The notes: generated by a model from the letters alone, not told the origin. A stretch of DNA of 6,355 nt from Clostridia bacterium (GCA_017959195.1 JAGDBE010000208.1:1-6355); one strand, 5' to 3'. Positions 1 to 6,093 are shown, numbered from the stretch's first letter. Made by a program: numbers and translations.

Positions 1-1
1 C

Positions 2-466
2 GTGGACGAGATCATCGCGGCGCTGAATCTGAATCCGGACCGGGACGCGGCCGCGATCCGATACGCGACGGCGGGGGACGAGGATTTCTGGTTTACGCTG
101 GACCGGCATCTGAGCAGGGATGAATATGCCCGGAAGGTGCGGGATCGGATGGGATACGTGCTGACGCTGAAGGGGCGGCCGGCGGGCGTGCTTCGATATT
201 CCCTTTTCTGGGACAGCATTCCTTTCTGCAATATGCTGTACGTCGCAAAGGAATACAGAGGCAGAGGATACGGAAAACAGCTCATGGAGCATTGGGAAAA
301 GGATATGAAGTCAAACGGCTGCGGAATGGTAATGACCTCCACTCAGGTAAACGAGGATGCGCAGAACTTCTATCGGAAACTCGGATTTAAAGAGTCTGGC
401 GGCTTTGTTATAGACGTACCCGGATACGAACAGCCGATGGAAATGATTATGATAAAAGCAATTTAA
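2..466 (+). CDS. GNAT-family N-acetyltransferase (5' end probably outside window)
   Basis: The product is a GNAT-fold acetyltransferase, which moves an acetyl group from acetyl-CoA to an amine; the substrate cannot be told from sequence. The acetyl-CoA pyrophosphate-binding motif A is clear: residues 86-91 read RGRGYG (R-x-x-G-x-G) after a beta-strand ending LYV (79-81). Motif B follows at 120-129 (AQNFYRKLGF). Counted from the GTG at base 2 the protein is 154 residues, typical for a single GNAT domain. That GTG is the second base of the window and no ribosome site can be seen, so the frame may extend upstream; the first 17 or so residues look like a linker rather than core fold. The first 180 bases are 62-68% GC with CGG and CTG codons, while bases 181-420 are 45-50% GC with AGA codons. 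A terminator follows the stop. The family call is firm; substrate and true start are unknown. Confidence 0.88.
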   Translation: MDEIIAALNLNPDRDAAAIRYATAGDEDFWFTLDRHLSRDEYARKVRDRMGYVLTLKGRPAGVLRYSLFWDSIPFCNMLYVAKEYRGRGYGKQLMEHWEKDMKSNGCGMVMTSTQVNEDAQNFYRKLGFKESGGFVIDVPGYEQPMEMIMIKAI

Positions 467-471
467 ATACG

Positions 472-506
472 AAAAAAAACGGTTCCGATTTCGGAACCGC
501 TTTTTT
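472..506 (+). terminator. Rho-independent terminator of the GNAT gene, possibly bidirectional
   Basis: A perfect 8-bp stem, CGGTTCCG (480-487) with CGGAACCG (492-499), closes a 4-base loop. It is preceded by eight A (472-479) and followed by C and six T (501-506). It starts 14 bases after the GNAT stop. Because it is flanked by an A-run on the left and a T-run on the right, it could also stop readthrough from the convergent antiporter gene. Confidence 0.9.
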
Positions 507-540
507 ATGTTTTTTACAAATTTTAGAAAAGAACGGAACA

Positions 541-580
541 TAATAAAATAATCTCCGTCTCATAAGAGACGGAGATTATT
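541..580 (-). terminator. Terminator hairpin of the antiporter gene
   Basis: A perfect 15-bp inverted repeat (547-561 with 566-580) closes an ATAA loop, lying 5 bases past the antiporter stop codon. Read on the minus strand, the stem ends in ATTATT and runs into a T-rich tail (TTATTA), interrupted by A, so termination may be less sharp than at the neighbouring hairpin. The long stem would also protect the transcript 3' end. Confidence 0.78.
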
Positions 581-585
581 AAAAA

Positions 586-1527
586 TCATATTACGATTAC
601 TAAGTAAGCCGCATAAAGCGCAAGCAGGATAAAACCTTGTATTTTTGACGCCTTCTGCCTGAAAATCATCGGTATAAGCGCGATTGCCGTTACAAGCGCA
701 CACGCGGGAAGGTCGATTCTGATGCTCGACTCCGCAACGGGAAGCTGTTTTCCCGAAACAAGCGAGCAAATCGGAAGAATCAGCGAAAGGTCGATTATGT
801 TTGCGCCGATAATGTTGCCTATCGAAAGCCCCGACTCCTTCTTGACGATTGCGGTAATGGTCGTAACGAGCTCGGGAAGGGAAGTTCCGACGGCAACGAG
901 GGTTACTGCGATAATTCTTTCGGAAACACCGAGGATTTTCGCAATTTCGCTTCCGTTGTCAACCATAAGGTTGCTTCCGAAGACGATTGCCGCGGCTCCC
1001 AGAATAAAGAGCACGATATTCTTTATAATGTACTTCCTGTCAACAGGCTCTGCCTTTTCGTCGTTATCCTTGTTTTTCTTCGCCGATAAAACGTTCTGAA
1101 CCATAAATAAAATGAATATTACGGCAAGAACCGCGCTTCCCCAGATCGCAAGCGAACCGCTTAAACAGGAAAGCCAGAGTATGACGGACGCGCCCATTAA
1201 AAGGAGCATCTGCTTTAAGTGCGTTTTACGGCTGCAAACGATAGTCATCGCCGTCATCGCAACCGCAAGGATAAGCGAGGTGTTTGCGGTAACCGAGCCG
1301 ACCGCGTTTCCGACCGCCATTTCGGTTTTGCCTTCCGCGGCGGCAAGCACGGAAACTATCATTTCGGGAAGCGTCGTTGCAACGCTGACGATGGTAGCGC
1401 CGATGATGAAAGCGGGAATTTTGAGCGCCTTTGCTATCGCGCTTGCGGCGTCGACGAATATATCCCCGCCCTTTACCACAAGGGCTATGCTGACTGCAAA
1501 CAGCAGACAGCAGATAAACATGTGCAT
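586..1527 (-). CDS. Calcium/sodium antiporter (CaCA / NCX family)
   Basis: This is a 313-residue inner-membrane cation exchanger, expected to extrude Ca2+ in exchange for Na+ or H+. It has the family's two inverted alpha-repeats of about five hydrophobic helices each, joined by a charged cytoplasmic loop (about 149-168, rich in K, D and E). Alpha-1 carries ATTLPE (50-55) and GNAVGS (73-78); alpha-2 carries GTSLPE (214-219) and GNIIGA (237-242). The four main ion ligands known from the archaeal exchanger NCX_Mj (Glu54, Asn81, Glu213, Asp240) align here with E55, N82, E219 and D246, with the same 27-residue spacing in both repeats, so the protein should be active. The start was placed at the ATG at 1525-1527 because GGAG lies 7 bases upstream; the longer open frame to 1623 would translate through the promoter and adds a non-hydrophobic leader. 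It is transcribed alone, convergent with the GNAT gene and divergent from the SLH gene. The real exchanged ions need an assay. Confidence 0.93.
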   Translation of the reverse strand: MHMFICCLLFAVSIALVVKGGDIFVDAASAIAKALKIPAFIIGATIVSVATTLPEMIVSVLAAAEGKTEMAVGNAVGSVTANTSLILAVAMTAMTIVCSRKTHLKQMLLLMGASVILWLSCLSGSLAIWGSAVLAVIFILFMVQNVLSAKKNKDNDEKAEPVDRKYIIKNIVLFILGAAAIVFGSNLMVDNGSEIAKILGVSERIIAVTLVAVGTSLPELVTTITAIVKKESGLSIGNIIGANIIDLSLILPICSLVSGKQLPVAESSIRIDLPACALVTAIALIPMIFRQKASKIQGFILLALYAAYLVIVI

Positions 1528-1534
1528 AAATTTT

Positions 1535-1538
1535 CTCC
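1535..1538 (-). promoter_or_regulatory. Ribosome binding site deciding the antiporter start
   Basis: Read on the minus strand, GGAG sits 7 bases before the ATG at 1527. It supports this start over the upstream in-frame ATG at 1623, which lies beyond the promoter. A second ATG two codons downstream (1519-1521) would be 13 bases from the site and is less likely. Confidence 0.8.
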
Positions 1539-1570
1539 GTTCAAAATAGATTTCGTAACCGAACAATGTA

Positions 1571-1599
1571 ATTTTATCATAACTGTTTTTTGTTGTCAA
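1571..1599 (-). promoter_or_regulatory. Sigma-A type promoter for the antiporter gene
   Basis: On the minus strand a perfect -35 box TTGACA (1594-1599) is followed by a 17-base A-rich spacer and a -10 box TAAAAT (1571-1576), one mismatch from TATAAT. Transcription should start near 1564, giving an untranslated leader of about 36 bases, too short for a typical riboswitch. Confidence 0.8.
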
Positions 1600-1688
1600 T
1601 ACGTGCAAAAAAGCGGAAAACAATCAAAAAAACGGCAGAAACGGAATAAATTTCAAAGCTTTTTTTTGCCCTCATAATAAAAAAACAG

Positions 1689-1717
1689 TTGAAAAAAATA
1701 TCATAGTATGATATAAT
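1689..1717 (+). promoter_or_regulatory. Sigma-A type promoter for the SLH-transglutaminase gene
   Basis: A -35 box TTGAAA (1689-1694, one mismatch) is followed by a 17-base spacer and a perfect -10 box TATAAT (1712-1717). Transcription should start near 1724, leaving a leader of roughly 48 bases. It is divergent from the antiporter promoter, with 89 bases between the two -35 boxes, room for a shared regulator, although no operator was recognised. Runs of A and T upstream may act as an UP-like element. Confidence 0.8.
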
Positions 1718-1757
1718 ATATTCACCTTGTAAATTAATTATTAACCCATAAAAGCTG

Positions 1758-1763
1758 AAAGGA
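1758..1763 (+). promoter_or_regulatory. Ribosome binding site of the SLH-transglutaminase gene
   Basis: AAAGGA lies 8 bases before the ATG at 1772, a normal distance. It fixes the start directly ahead of a signal peptide. Confidence 0.75.
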
Positions 1764-1771
1764 AAATCAAT

Positions 1772-3526
1772 ATGCGCGGAATAAGAAAAATAAGTGCATT
1801 GGTGCTGTGTTTTTTGCTGATATCGGCAATGACGCTTTTACCCGAAGTGGCCGCGGCAGATATTACATATGACGAAGACGGAACCCCGATAATCGACGTT
1901 AGCGACCTGTTCAAAGGTGATTTGTTCAACGGCGGAAACGATAACGAAAACGGTGAAAACGGCGAAGGTGAAGGCGGCGATAATAACGGCGGCTCGTCAG
2001 GCGGCTCCGGTGAAACGATAGACGATAACGGCTCCGGCTCAGGCAGCGGCTCCGGCTCAGGCAGCGGCTCCGGCTCAGGCAGCGGCTCCGGCGGATCGGG
2101 TTCCGGCAGCGGATCGGGTTCCGGCAGCGGATCGGGCTCCGGCAGCGGATCGGGTTCCGGCAGCGGCTCAAACGGCGGAGATACCGAACCCGTATATCAC
2201 ATTAAAGACGCGCTTGCAAGCATTACCCCGAAAGATTTCCCCGACGTACCGCAGAACGAATGGTATTATACAGACGTAAGACTTCTTGCGGGACTCGGAA
2301 TAATAAACGGATATGAAGACGGCACTTACAGACCTGAAGACAACGTAACGAGAGCCGAATTCTTGAAACTCATGATAACGCTTATGGGCGTTGACCAGTT
2401 TGAAGCATACGACAATCTGTTTGCGGACGTTGCTCCCGGCGACTGGTATATGCCGTACGTTGCGTCGGCAATAGTTTACGGACTCGTGTCCACAATGCCC
2501 GATGCGGAGCGCTATTTTGAGCCCGACAAACCGATTACGAGACGCGAGGTTGCGGATATCGCCGTAAGAGCGCTCGGCGCCGAAACGGGAAAATATGGGT
2601 CTCCCTACGTCGACACAAACGACGCAAACGCGACTGCGCTTTATGCTCTCTGCATCATGCAGGGCGACTTCAACGAGACGGGATATAGAGTATTCAGACC
2701 CGAATCCGAAATATCGAGAGCCGAGACGGCGGCGGTAATAATGAGACTGTTCCAGCTCGCGCTCAACGAGGAGGAATACAAGGAAGAGTACGGAAAGACG
2801 CATATCTACGAACCTCTTAAACTCCTATATCTTCCCAGAACCGAGAAAGACTATTACAACGAAATCGAAAATGCTTGGGAAAACGCCCAAGCATTTCTGA
2901 TATATGAGTACGGTTTTCCGAAAAATTCGACAGAAGCGTCTTTGACGGAGGACATGCTTTATTCCGCATATTCAAAAGCGCTTACGTATCATCCCGAATA
3001 CGGCACTTATATCGGCATGAATATCGAAAAGACCGCAATCGAAGAGGGCACGAGTATAAAACTCCTCTTTGACAGCGGGGACGAAAACTATACCTATTTT
3101 CAGCTTTGCGAAATGATAAACGAGGCGGAAAACGAGGCGGAAAATATAATAAAAAGCATGAATTTTGACGAAACTGTGAACGACGCCCAAAAAGCCGACG
3201 CCATTTTCGAATATCTTGCGGATAATTTCACGTATGACGAAAGCGCGGAAGCGGAATCGTTCCTTGCGCACGGCGCGCTTTGCGGCAAAAAAGGCGTGTG
3301 CCAGGGCGTAAGCGGCGCATTCAATATGCTCTGCCGCGCCTGCGGCGTAAAGTCACTTGCCGTTTCAAACGAAAACCATATGTGGAACGTTGTGTGCGAC
3401 GGCGGTGAGTACTACCATTACGACGTAACCAACTGCAAGAGCGCAAACGCAAAGAAAACGCGTGAAGGAAAGCTTTGCGACAAGGCACACGAGGGATACG
3501 TTCTTCCCGATAAGGAATATTTTTGA
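1772..3526 (+). CDS. Secreted SLH-domain protein with Gly-Ser tract and C-terminal transglutaminase-like domain
   Basis: This 584-residue exported protein is expected to sit on the cell wall. Domains in order: a signal peptide (about 1-29: RGIRK, a hydrophobic core, then a likely cut near VAAA); a short acidic segment (30-70); a disordered Gly-Ser tract (87-133: ten GS pairs, an extra G, thirteen GS pairs); three SLH modules (about 156-206, 217-269, 279-330) with the cell-wall-polymer signatures TRAE (193-196), TRRE (256-259) and SRAE (315-318); a linker with no family I recognise (331-470); and a transglutaminase-like cysteine-hydrolase domain (about 471-560). The papain-like triad is visible: C510 in GVCQG, H536 in ENHMWN and D551 in YYHYDVT. 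Such domains may crosslink, deamidate or cleave proteins; which one cannot be told. The catalytic domain has seven cysteines in its last 81 residues. The Gly-Ser tract lies ahead of the SLH anchor rather than between anchor and enzyme, which is unusual. The third SLH module is the most divergent. Confidence 0.9.
   Translation: MRGIRKISALVLCFLLISAMTLLPEVAAADITYDEDGTPIIDVSDLFKGDLFNGGNDNENGENGEGEGGDNNGGSSGGSGETIDDNGSGSGSGSGSGSGSGSGSGSGGSGSGSGSGSGSGSGSGSGSGSGSGSNGGDTEPVYHIKDALASITPKDFPDVPQNEWYYTDVRLLAGLGIINGYEDGTYRPEDNVTRAEFLKLMITLMGVDQFEAYDNLFADVAPGDWYMPYVASAIVYGLVSTMPDAERYFEPDKPITRREVADIAVRALGAETGKYGSPYVDTNDANATALYALCIMQGDFNETGYRVFRPESEISRAETAAVIMRLFQLALNEEEYKEEYGKTHIYEPLKLLYLPRTEKDYYNEIENAWENAQAFLIYEYGFPKNSTEASLTEDMLYSAYSKALTYHPEYGTYIGMNIEKTAIEEGTSIKLLFDSGDENYTYFQLCEMINEAENEAENIIKSMNFDETVNDAQKADAIFEYLADNFTYDESAEAESFLAHGALCGKKGVCQGVSGAFNMLCRACGVKSLAVSNENHMWNVVCDGGEYYHYDVTNCKSANAKKTREGKLCDKAHEGYVLPDKEYF
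2030..2170 (+). repeat. Two adjacent 18-bp minisatellite blocks encoding the Gly-Ser tract
   Basis: Block A consists of three exact copies of an 18-base unit beginning GGCTCCGGCTC (2030-2083) plus a 6-base partial copy. After one extra GGC codon (2090-2092), block B has four copies of a related unit beginning GGATCGGGTTC (2093-2164), identical except for a single T-to-C change in the third copy. The last codons GGC TCA (2165-2170) resemble block A again. Each unit encodes (GS)3, so gain or loss of a unit keeps the frame. The near-identity at DNA level, including third codon positions, points to recent expansion by slippage or unequal recombination rather than selection on protein alone. Short-read assembly may have miscounted the copies. 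Confidence 0.95.
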
Positions 3527-3555
3527 TAAACAACCCGAAAGGATTTTAAAAATAT

Positions 3556-4707
3556 ATGGACGAAAGAAAAATCTACCTTGACAACGCCGCGACCACAGTT
3601 ACCGATAAGGAAGCGGCGGATATCGCGTATAAAATGATGACGGAAGAGTTCGGAAACCCGTCGTCGGCGCATTTTATGGGGCTGCAAGCCGAAAACTGCC
3701 TGAAAGAGGCGAGAAAAGACGTGATTTCCGCACTCGGATATAAAGAGGACGACGGAAACGTTATTTTTACGTCGTGCGGCACGGAAGCCGACAATATGGC
3801 GGTTTTCGGGACGGCAAAGGCGCTTGCGAAAAAGGGAAAGGGCATTGTTATAACCGATTCCGAGCACGCCGCGGTGGAAAACGCCGTAAAAGAGCTTGAA
3901 AAGAGCGGTTTTTCCGTTTCCAGAATTCCGACGAAAAGGGGAGTTCTCGATCTTGAATACGCCGAAAAGGTAATTGACAAAAATACCGTTTTGGTGTCCG
4001 CAATGACCGTAAATAACGAAACGGGCGCGCTCTACGATATAAAATCCCTTGTGAAAACAGCAAAAGCGAAATCTCCCGAATGTTACGTCCATACAGACGC
4101 CGTGCAGGCGTTCGGACAGGTAAAGAAACTCTCGTCTTTGGGCGCTGATCTTATGTCGGTAAGCGGACACAAAATACACGCGCCGAAGGGCGTCGGCGCG
4201 CTTTTCGTAAAAAAAGGAGTGAGAATGCCCGCGCTCATTTTCGGCGGCGGCCAGGAGAGAAACCTTCGCTCCGGCACCGAATCCCTTCCGCTTATCTGCG
4301 CCTTTGCATATGAGGCAAAGACCGCTGTACGCGATTACGAGAAAAATATGAGTATTTTTTGCGAACTTAACTCGTATCTCAGGCAGAAGCTCCAAAATGA
4401 GAGCGGAATAATCATAAATTCGGCAACAGAAAACTTCTCGCCGCATATAATAAGTATTGCCTTACCCGGCATAAGAAGCGAAATAATGTTAAGATACCTG
4501 TCTTCAAAGGGAATATGCGTTTCCGCGGGCTCCGCCTGCTCGTCGAAATCGGCTGACAACAGGGTTTTAAAGGCGTTCGGACTTGATAACAGAGTCGCCG
4601 ACAGCACGCTTCGAATAAGCTTTTCAAAGTACAACACCAAAGAGGATATCGACGCGCTTTGCGGCGAACTTAAATCGGGAACGGAAACTTTGATAAGGAC
4701 AAAATAA
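3556..4707 (+). CDS. Cysteine desulfurase, group I (NifS/IscS type)
   Basis: This 383-residue cytoplasmic PLP enzyme (aminotransferase class V fold) converts L-cysteine to alanine and leaves a persulfide on an active-site cysteine for Fe-S cluster, thiamine or tRNA-thiolation pathways. The N-terminus has the usual YLDNAATT (7-14). The cofactor site is complete: H104 in DSEHAAV stacks on PLP, D181 and Q184 in HTDAVQ contact the ring, and K206 in SGHKIHAPKG forms the Schiff base. The catalytic cysteine is C328 in SAGSACSS, which with the HAPKGVGAL context indicates group I rather than SufS-type group II. Length is close to family norm. The start has AAAGGA 12 bases upstream, a somewhat long spacing, but the N-terminus aligns well. 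It follows the SLH gene by 29 bases with no terminator, so co-transcription is likely. No iscU, thiI or mnmA is in the window, so the sulfur acceptor is unknown. Confidence 0.94.
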   Translation: MDERKIYLDNAATTVTDKEAADIAYKMMTEEFGNPSSAHFMGLQAENCLKEARKDVISALGYKEDDGNVIFTSCGTEADNMAVFGTAKALAKKGKGIVITDSEHAAVENAVKELEKSGFSVSRIPTKRGVLDLEYAEKVIDKNTVLVSAMTVNNETGALYDIKSLVKTAKAKSPECYVHTDAVQAFGQVKKLSSLGADLMSVSGHKIHAPKGVGALFVKKGVRMPALIFGGGQERNLRSGTESLPLICAFAYEAKTAVRDYEKNMSIFCELNSYLRQKLQNESGIIINSATENFSPHIISIALPGIRSEIMLRYLSSKGICVSAGSACSSKSADNRVLKAFGLDNRVADSTLRISFSKYNTKEDIDALCGELKSGTETLIRTK

Positions 4708-4852
4708 GTAAGTTTTTGACTGAAATTTGAACATAAAAATAAGTCTGTTAATACCGTGTCAAATTTGAAAACACATTTTTCGCAAAACCGCAAAAAACGG
4801 AAAAATATAAGGCGGGAACGTGCGAAAAACGCAAAAAACGCGGGGCGTTTTA
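4708..4852 (+). other. A-tract-rich spacer with two TSAAATTTGA copies
   Basis: This non-coding stretch upstream of the next promoter holds two related 10-base elements 38 bases apart: TGAAATTTGA (4721-4730) and TCAAATTTGA (4759-4768); the second is a perfect palindrome. From 4781 to 4840 short A-runs alternate with CG pairs (for example CGCAAAACCG and CGCAAAAAACG), at roughly 9-base spacing where adjacent, which could bend DNA or serve as an upstream promoter element. In AT-rich DNA both patterns can arise by chance; regulatory roles are inference only. Confidence 0.35.
4835..4851 (+). terminator. Possible weak terminator after the cysteine desulfurase gene
   Basis: AAAACGC (4835-4841) pairs with GCGTTTT (4845-4851) around a GGG loop, followed by ATT. 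The stem is short and mostly A-T at its base, the T-run is only four long, and it lies 128 bases past the stop codon, abutting the next -35 box. It may act as a leaky terminator. Confidence 0.4.
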
Positions 4853-4881
4853 TTGACAAAAAATAAGCGATAGCGTATAAT
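4853..4881 (+). promoter_or_regulatory. Perfect-consensus sigma-A promoter for the trans-sulfuration/dapF unit
   Basis: TTGACA (4853-4858), a 17-base spacer and TATAAT (4876-4881) match the sigma-A consensus exactly. Transcription should start near 4888, giving a leader of about 36 bases, which leaves no room for a SAM riboswitch or T-box. Such strong promoters on biosynthetic genes are usually held in check by a repressor; see the palindrome just downstream. The ribosome site is AAGGA (4912-4916), 7 bases before the ATG at 4924. Confidence 0.88.
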
Positions 4882-4892
4882 TAATATATAAA

Positions 4893-4904
4893 TATAAATT
4901 TATA
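4893..4904. promoter_or_regulatory. Candidate operator palindrome at the transcription start
   Basis: TATAAATTTATA is a perfect 12-base palindrome about 5-17 bases past the predicted transcription start. It also overlaps a wider GTATAA (4875-4880) / TTATAC (4900-4905) inverted pair that reaches back onto the -10 box. The position suits a repressor site, but the sequence is pure A/T and could be chance. Confidence 0.3.
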
Positions 4905-4923
4905 CATAGGGAAGGAAATTGCC

Positions 4924-6093
4924 ATGATAGACAAGAAAAAAATGTCGGACTTTTCACTCGAATCGAAATTCGTACACGGTTATGACGGTATAGACCCGCT
5001 TACCGGAGCCGTAAGCTTTCCTATTTATCAGACTTCCACGTATAAAAATCCGGCGCTCGGTTCGGATATAAAATATACCTATACCCGCAGCGGCAACCCC
5101 ACGAGAAACGAGCTTGAATGCGCTATCGCCCTTTATGAAGGCGGAACCGACGGCTTTGCTTTTTCGACGGGACTTGCGGCTGTTCTTTCGGTGTTCTCGC
5201 TCTTAAAAAGCGGCGACCACGTAATCATTTCCGACGACATCTACGGCGGAGTTCACAGACTCATAGAGGAACTGTGGAGGGATTACGGCGTTGAATTCGA
5301 TTACGTCGACATAGGCGACGTGGACGCGGTAAAGAAGCTCGTAAAGAAGAACACAAAGATGATTTACGCCGAAACGCCGACCAACCCCATGATGAAGGTT
5401 GCGGACATAAAGGCGCTTTCCGAAATATCAAAGCCGATAGGCGCATATCTTGTAGTGGATAATACCTTCCTTACGCCGTATTTCCAGAGACCGATAGAGC
5501 TCGGCGCGGATATAGTAATTCACAGCGCCACAAAGTATCTTGCGGGACACCACGATACCATGGCGGGCCTTGTGGTCGTAAACGACGAAAAGACGGCGGA
5601 CAGAATAAAACTCATACAGAAGACGGAAGGCACTGGCCTTGCGCCGTTTGACTGCTGGCTGCTGTTAAGAGGAATGAAGACGCTCGAACTCCGCATGAAA
5701 AGACACGAGGAGAACGCGATTAAAATTGCAGAGTGGCTCAAAAACAATAAAAACGTCGAAAAGGTGTATTTCGTAGGACTTCCCGAACACCCGTCTTATG
5801 AAGTAACCAAACGTCAGTGCTCGGGCTTCGGCGGAATGCTTTCATTTACGCTGAAAGACGAAAAAATGGTCGAAAAAGCGCTTTGCGGATATAAGATGAT
5901 AATGTTTGCAGAAAGCCTCGGCGGCGCGACGACTCTCATCACGTACCCCATGACGCAGACTCACAATTCCGTGCCGGAAGAGGTAAGAAACAAGCTCGGA
6001 ATTACAAATAAGCTCATAAGACTTTCCGTAGGCATAGAGCCGGCGGAAGATATAATAAAAGACCTCGAATCCGTACTCGGAAAGAACGAATAA
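4924..6093 (+). CDS. Cys/Met-metabolism PLP enzyme (cystathionine gamma-synthase / lyase family)
   Basis: This 389-residue cytoplasmic enzyme belongs to the trans-sulfuration group (MetB, MetC, MccB, MetI and O-acylhomoserine sulfhydrylase relatives), which work as homotetramers. The whole family framework is present: YTRSGNPTRNELE (53-65) with Y53 and R55 reaching into the neighbour's PLP site, STGLAA (81-86), Y107 in DIYGG stacking on PLP, D179 in VVDNTF, the Schiff-base lysine K204 in HSATKYLAGHHD, ESLGG (330-334) and substrate-carboxylate arginine R366 in IRLSVGIE. Length is normal. The DNTFLTPYFQRP stretch and the ITYPMTQTH segment recall Bacillus MetI/MetC and cystathionine gamma-lyases, but these motifs do not settle whether it makes or breaks cystathionine. 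It has its own strong promoter and ends one base before dapF. The upstream neighbour is a cysteine desulfurase, in line with sulfur amino-acid metabolism. An internal ATG at codon 7 is a less likely start since AAGGA fits the first. Confidence 0.93.
   Translation: MIDKKKMSDFSLESKFVHGYDGIDPLTGAVSFPIYQTSTYKNPALGSDIKYTYTRSGNPTRNELECAIALYEGGTDGFAFSTGLAAVLSVFSLLKSGDHVIISDDIYGGVHRLIEELWRDYGVEFDYVDIGDVDAVKKLVKKNTKMIYAETPTNPMMKVADIKALSEISKPIGAYLVVDNTFLTPYFQRPIELGADIVIHSATKYLAGHHDTMAGLVVVNDEKTADRIKLIQKTEGTGLAPFDCWLLLRGMKTLELRMKRHEENAIKIAEWLKNNKNVEKVYFVGLPEHPSYEVTKRQCSGFGGMLSFTLKDEKMVEKALCGYKMIMFAESLGGATTLITYPMTQTHNSVPEEVRNKLGITNKLIRLSVGIEPAEDIIKDLESVLGKNE

Noticed and set aside
722..1549. Two plus-strand open frames (722-1099 and 1112-1549) opposite the antiporter
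   Set aside because: Both are antisense to conserved alpha-repeat regions and show no protein family features.
1528..1623. N-terminal extension of the antiporter frame up to an ATG at 1623
   Set aside because: The extension would run through the TTGACA/TAAAAT promoter, has no ribosome site, and adds polar residues that family members lack; GGAG in front of the ATG at 1527 fits better.
2030..2170. CRISPR-like array
   Set aside because: The repeats are directly abutting 18-base units with no spacers and encode an in-frame Gly-Ser tract.
1926..2171. Minus-strand Arg-rich repeat protein opposite the Gly-Ser tract
   Set aside because: The apparent RSRCLS and RCRNPI repeats are only the reverse reading of the 18-bp minisatellite.
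2168..2803. 211-codon minus-strand open frame opposite the SLH modules
   Set aside because: It has no ribosome site or family motifs and mirrors the strongly supported SLH coding frame.
3418..4446. 342-codon open frame on the minus strand opposite the SLH gene end and the cysteine desulfurase
   Set aside because: Its translation is rich in Arg, Phe and Cys with no recognisable family, and it lies wholly opposite two well-supported genes; it is a shadow of their codon bias.
4335..4859. Minus-strand 174-codon open frame spanning the desulfurase end and the spacer
   Set aside because: It overlaps the conserved GSAC-containing C-terminus of the desulfurase in antisense, has no family signature and reads into a promoter region.
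4882..4923. Riboswitch or T-box leader ahead of the trans-sulfuration gene
   Set aside because: The predicted leader is only about 36 bases and A/T-rich, far too short for the known SAM or T-box elements.
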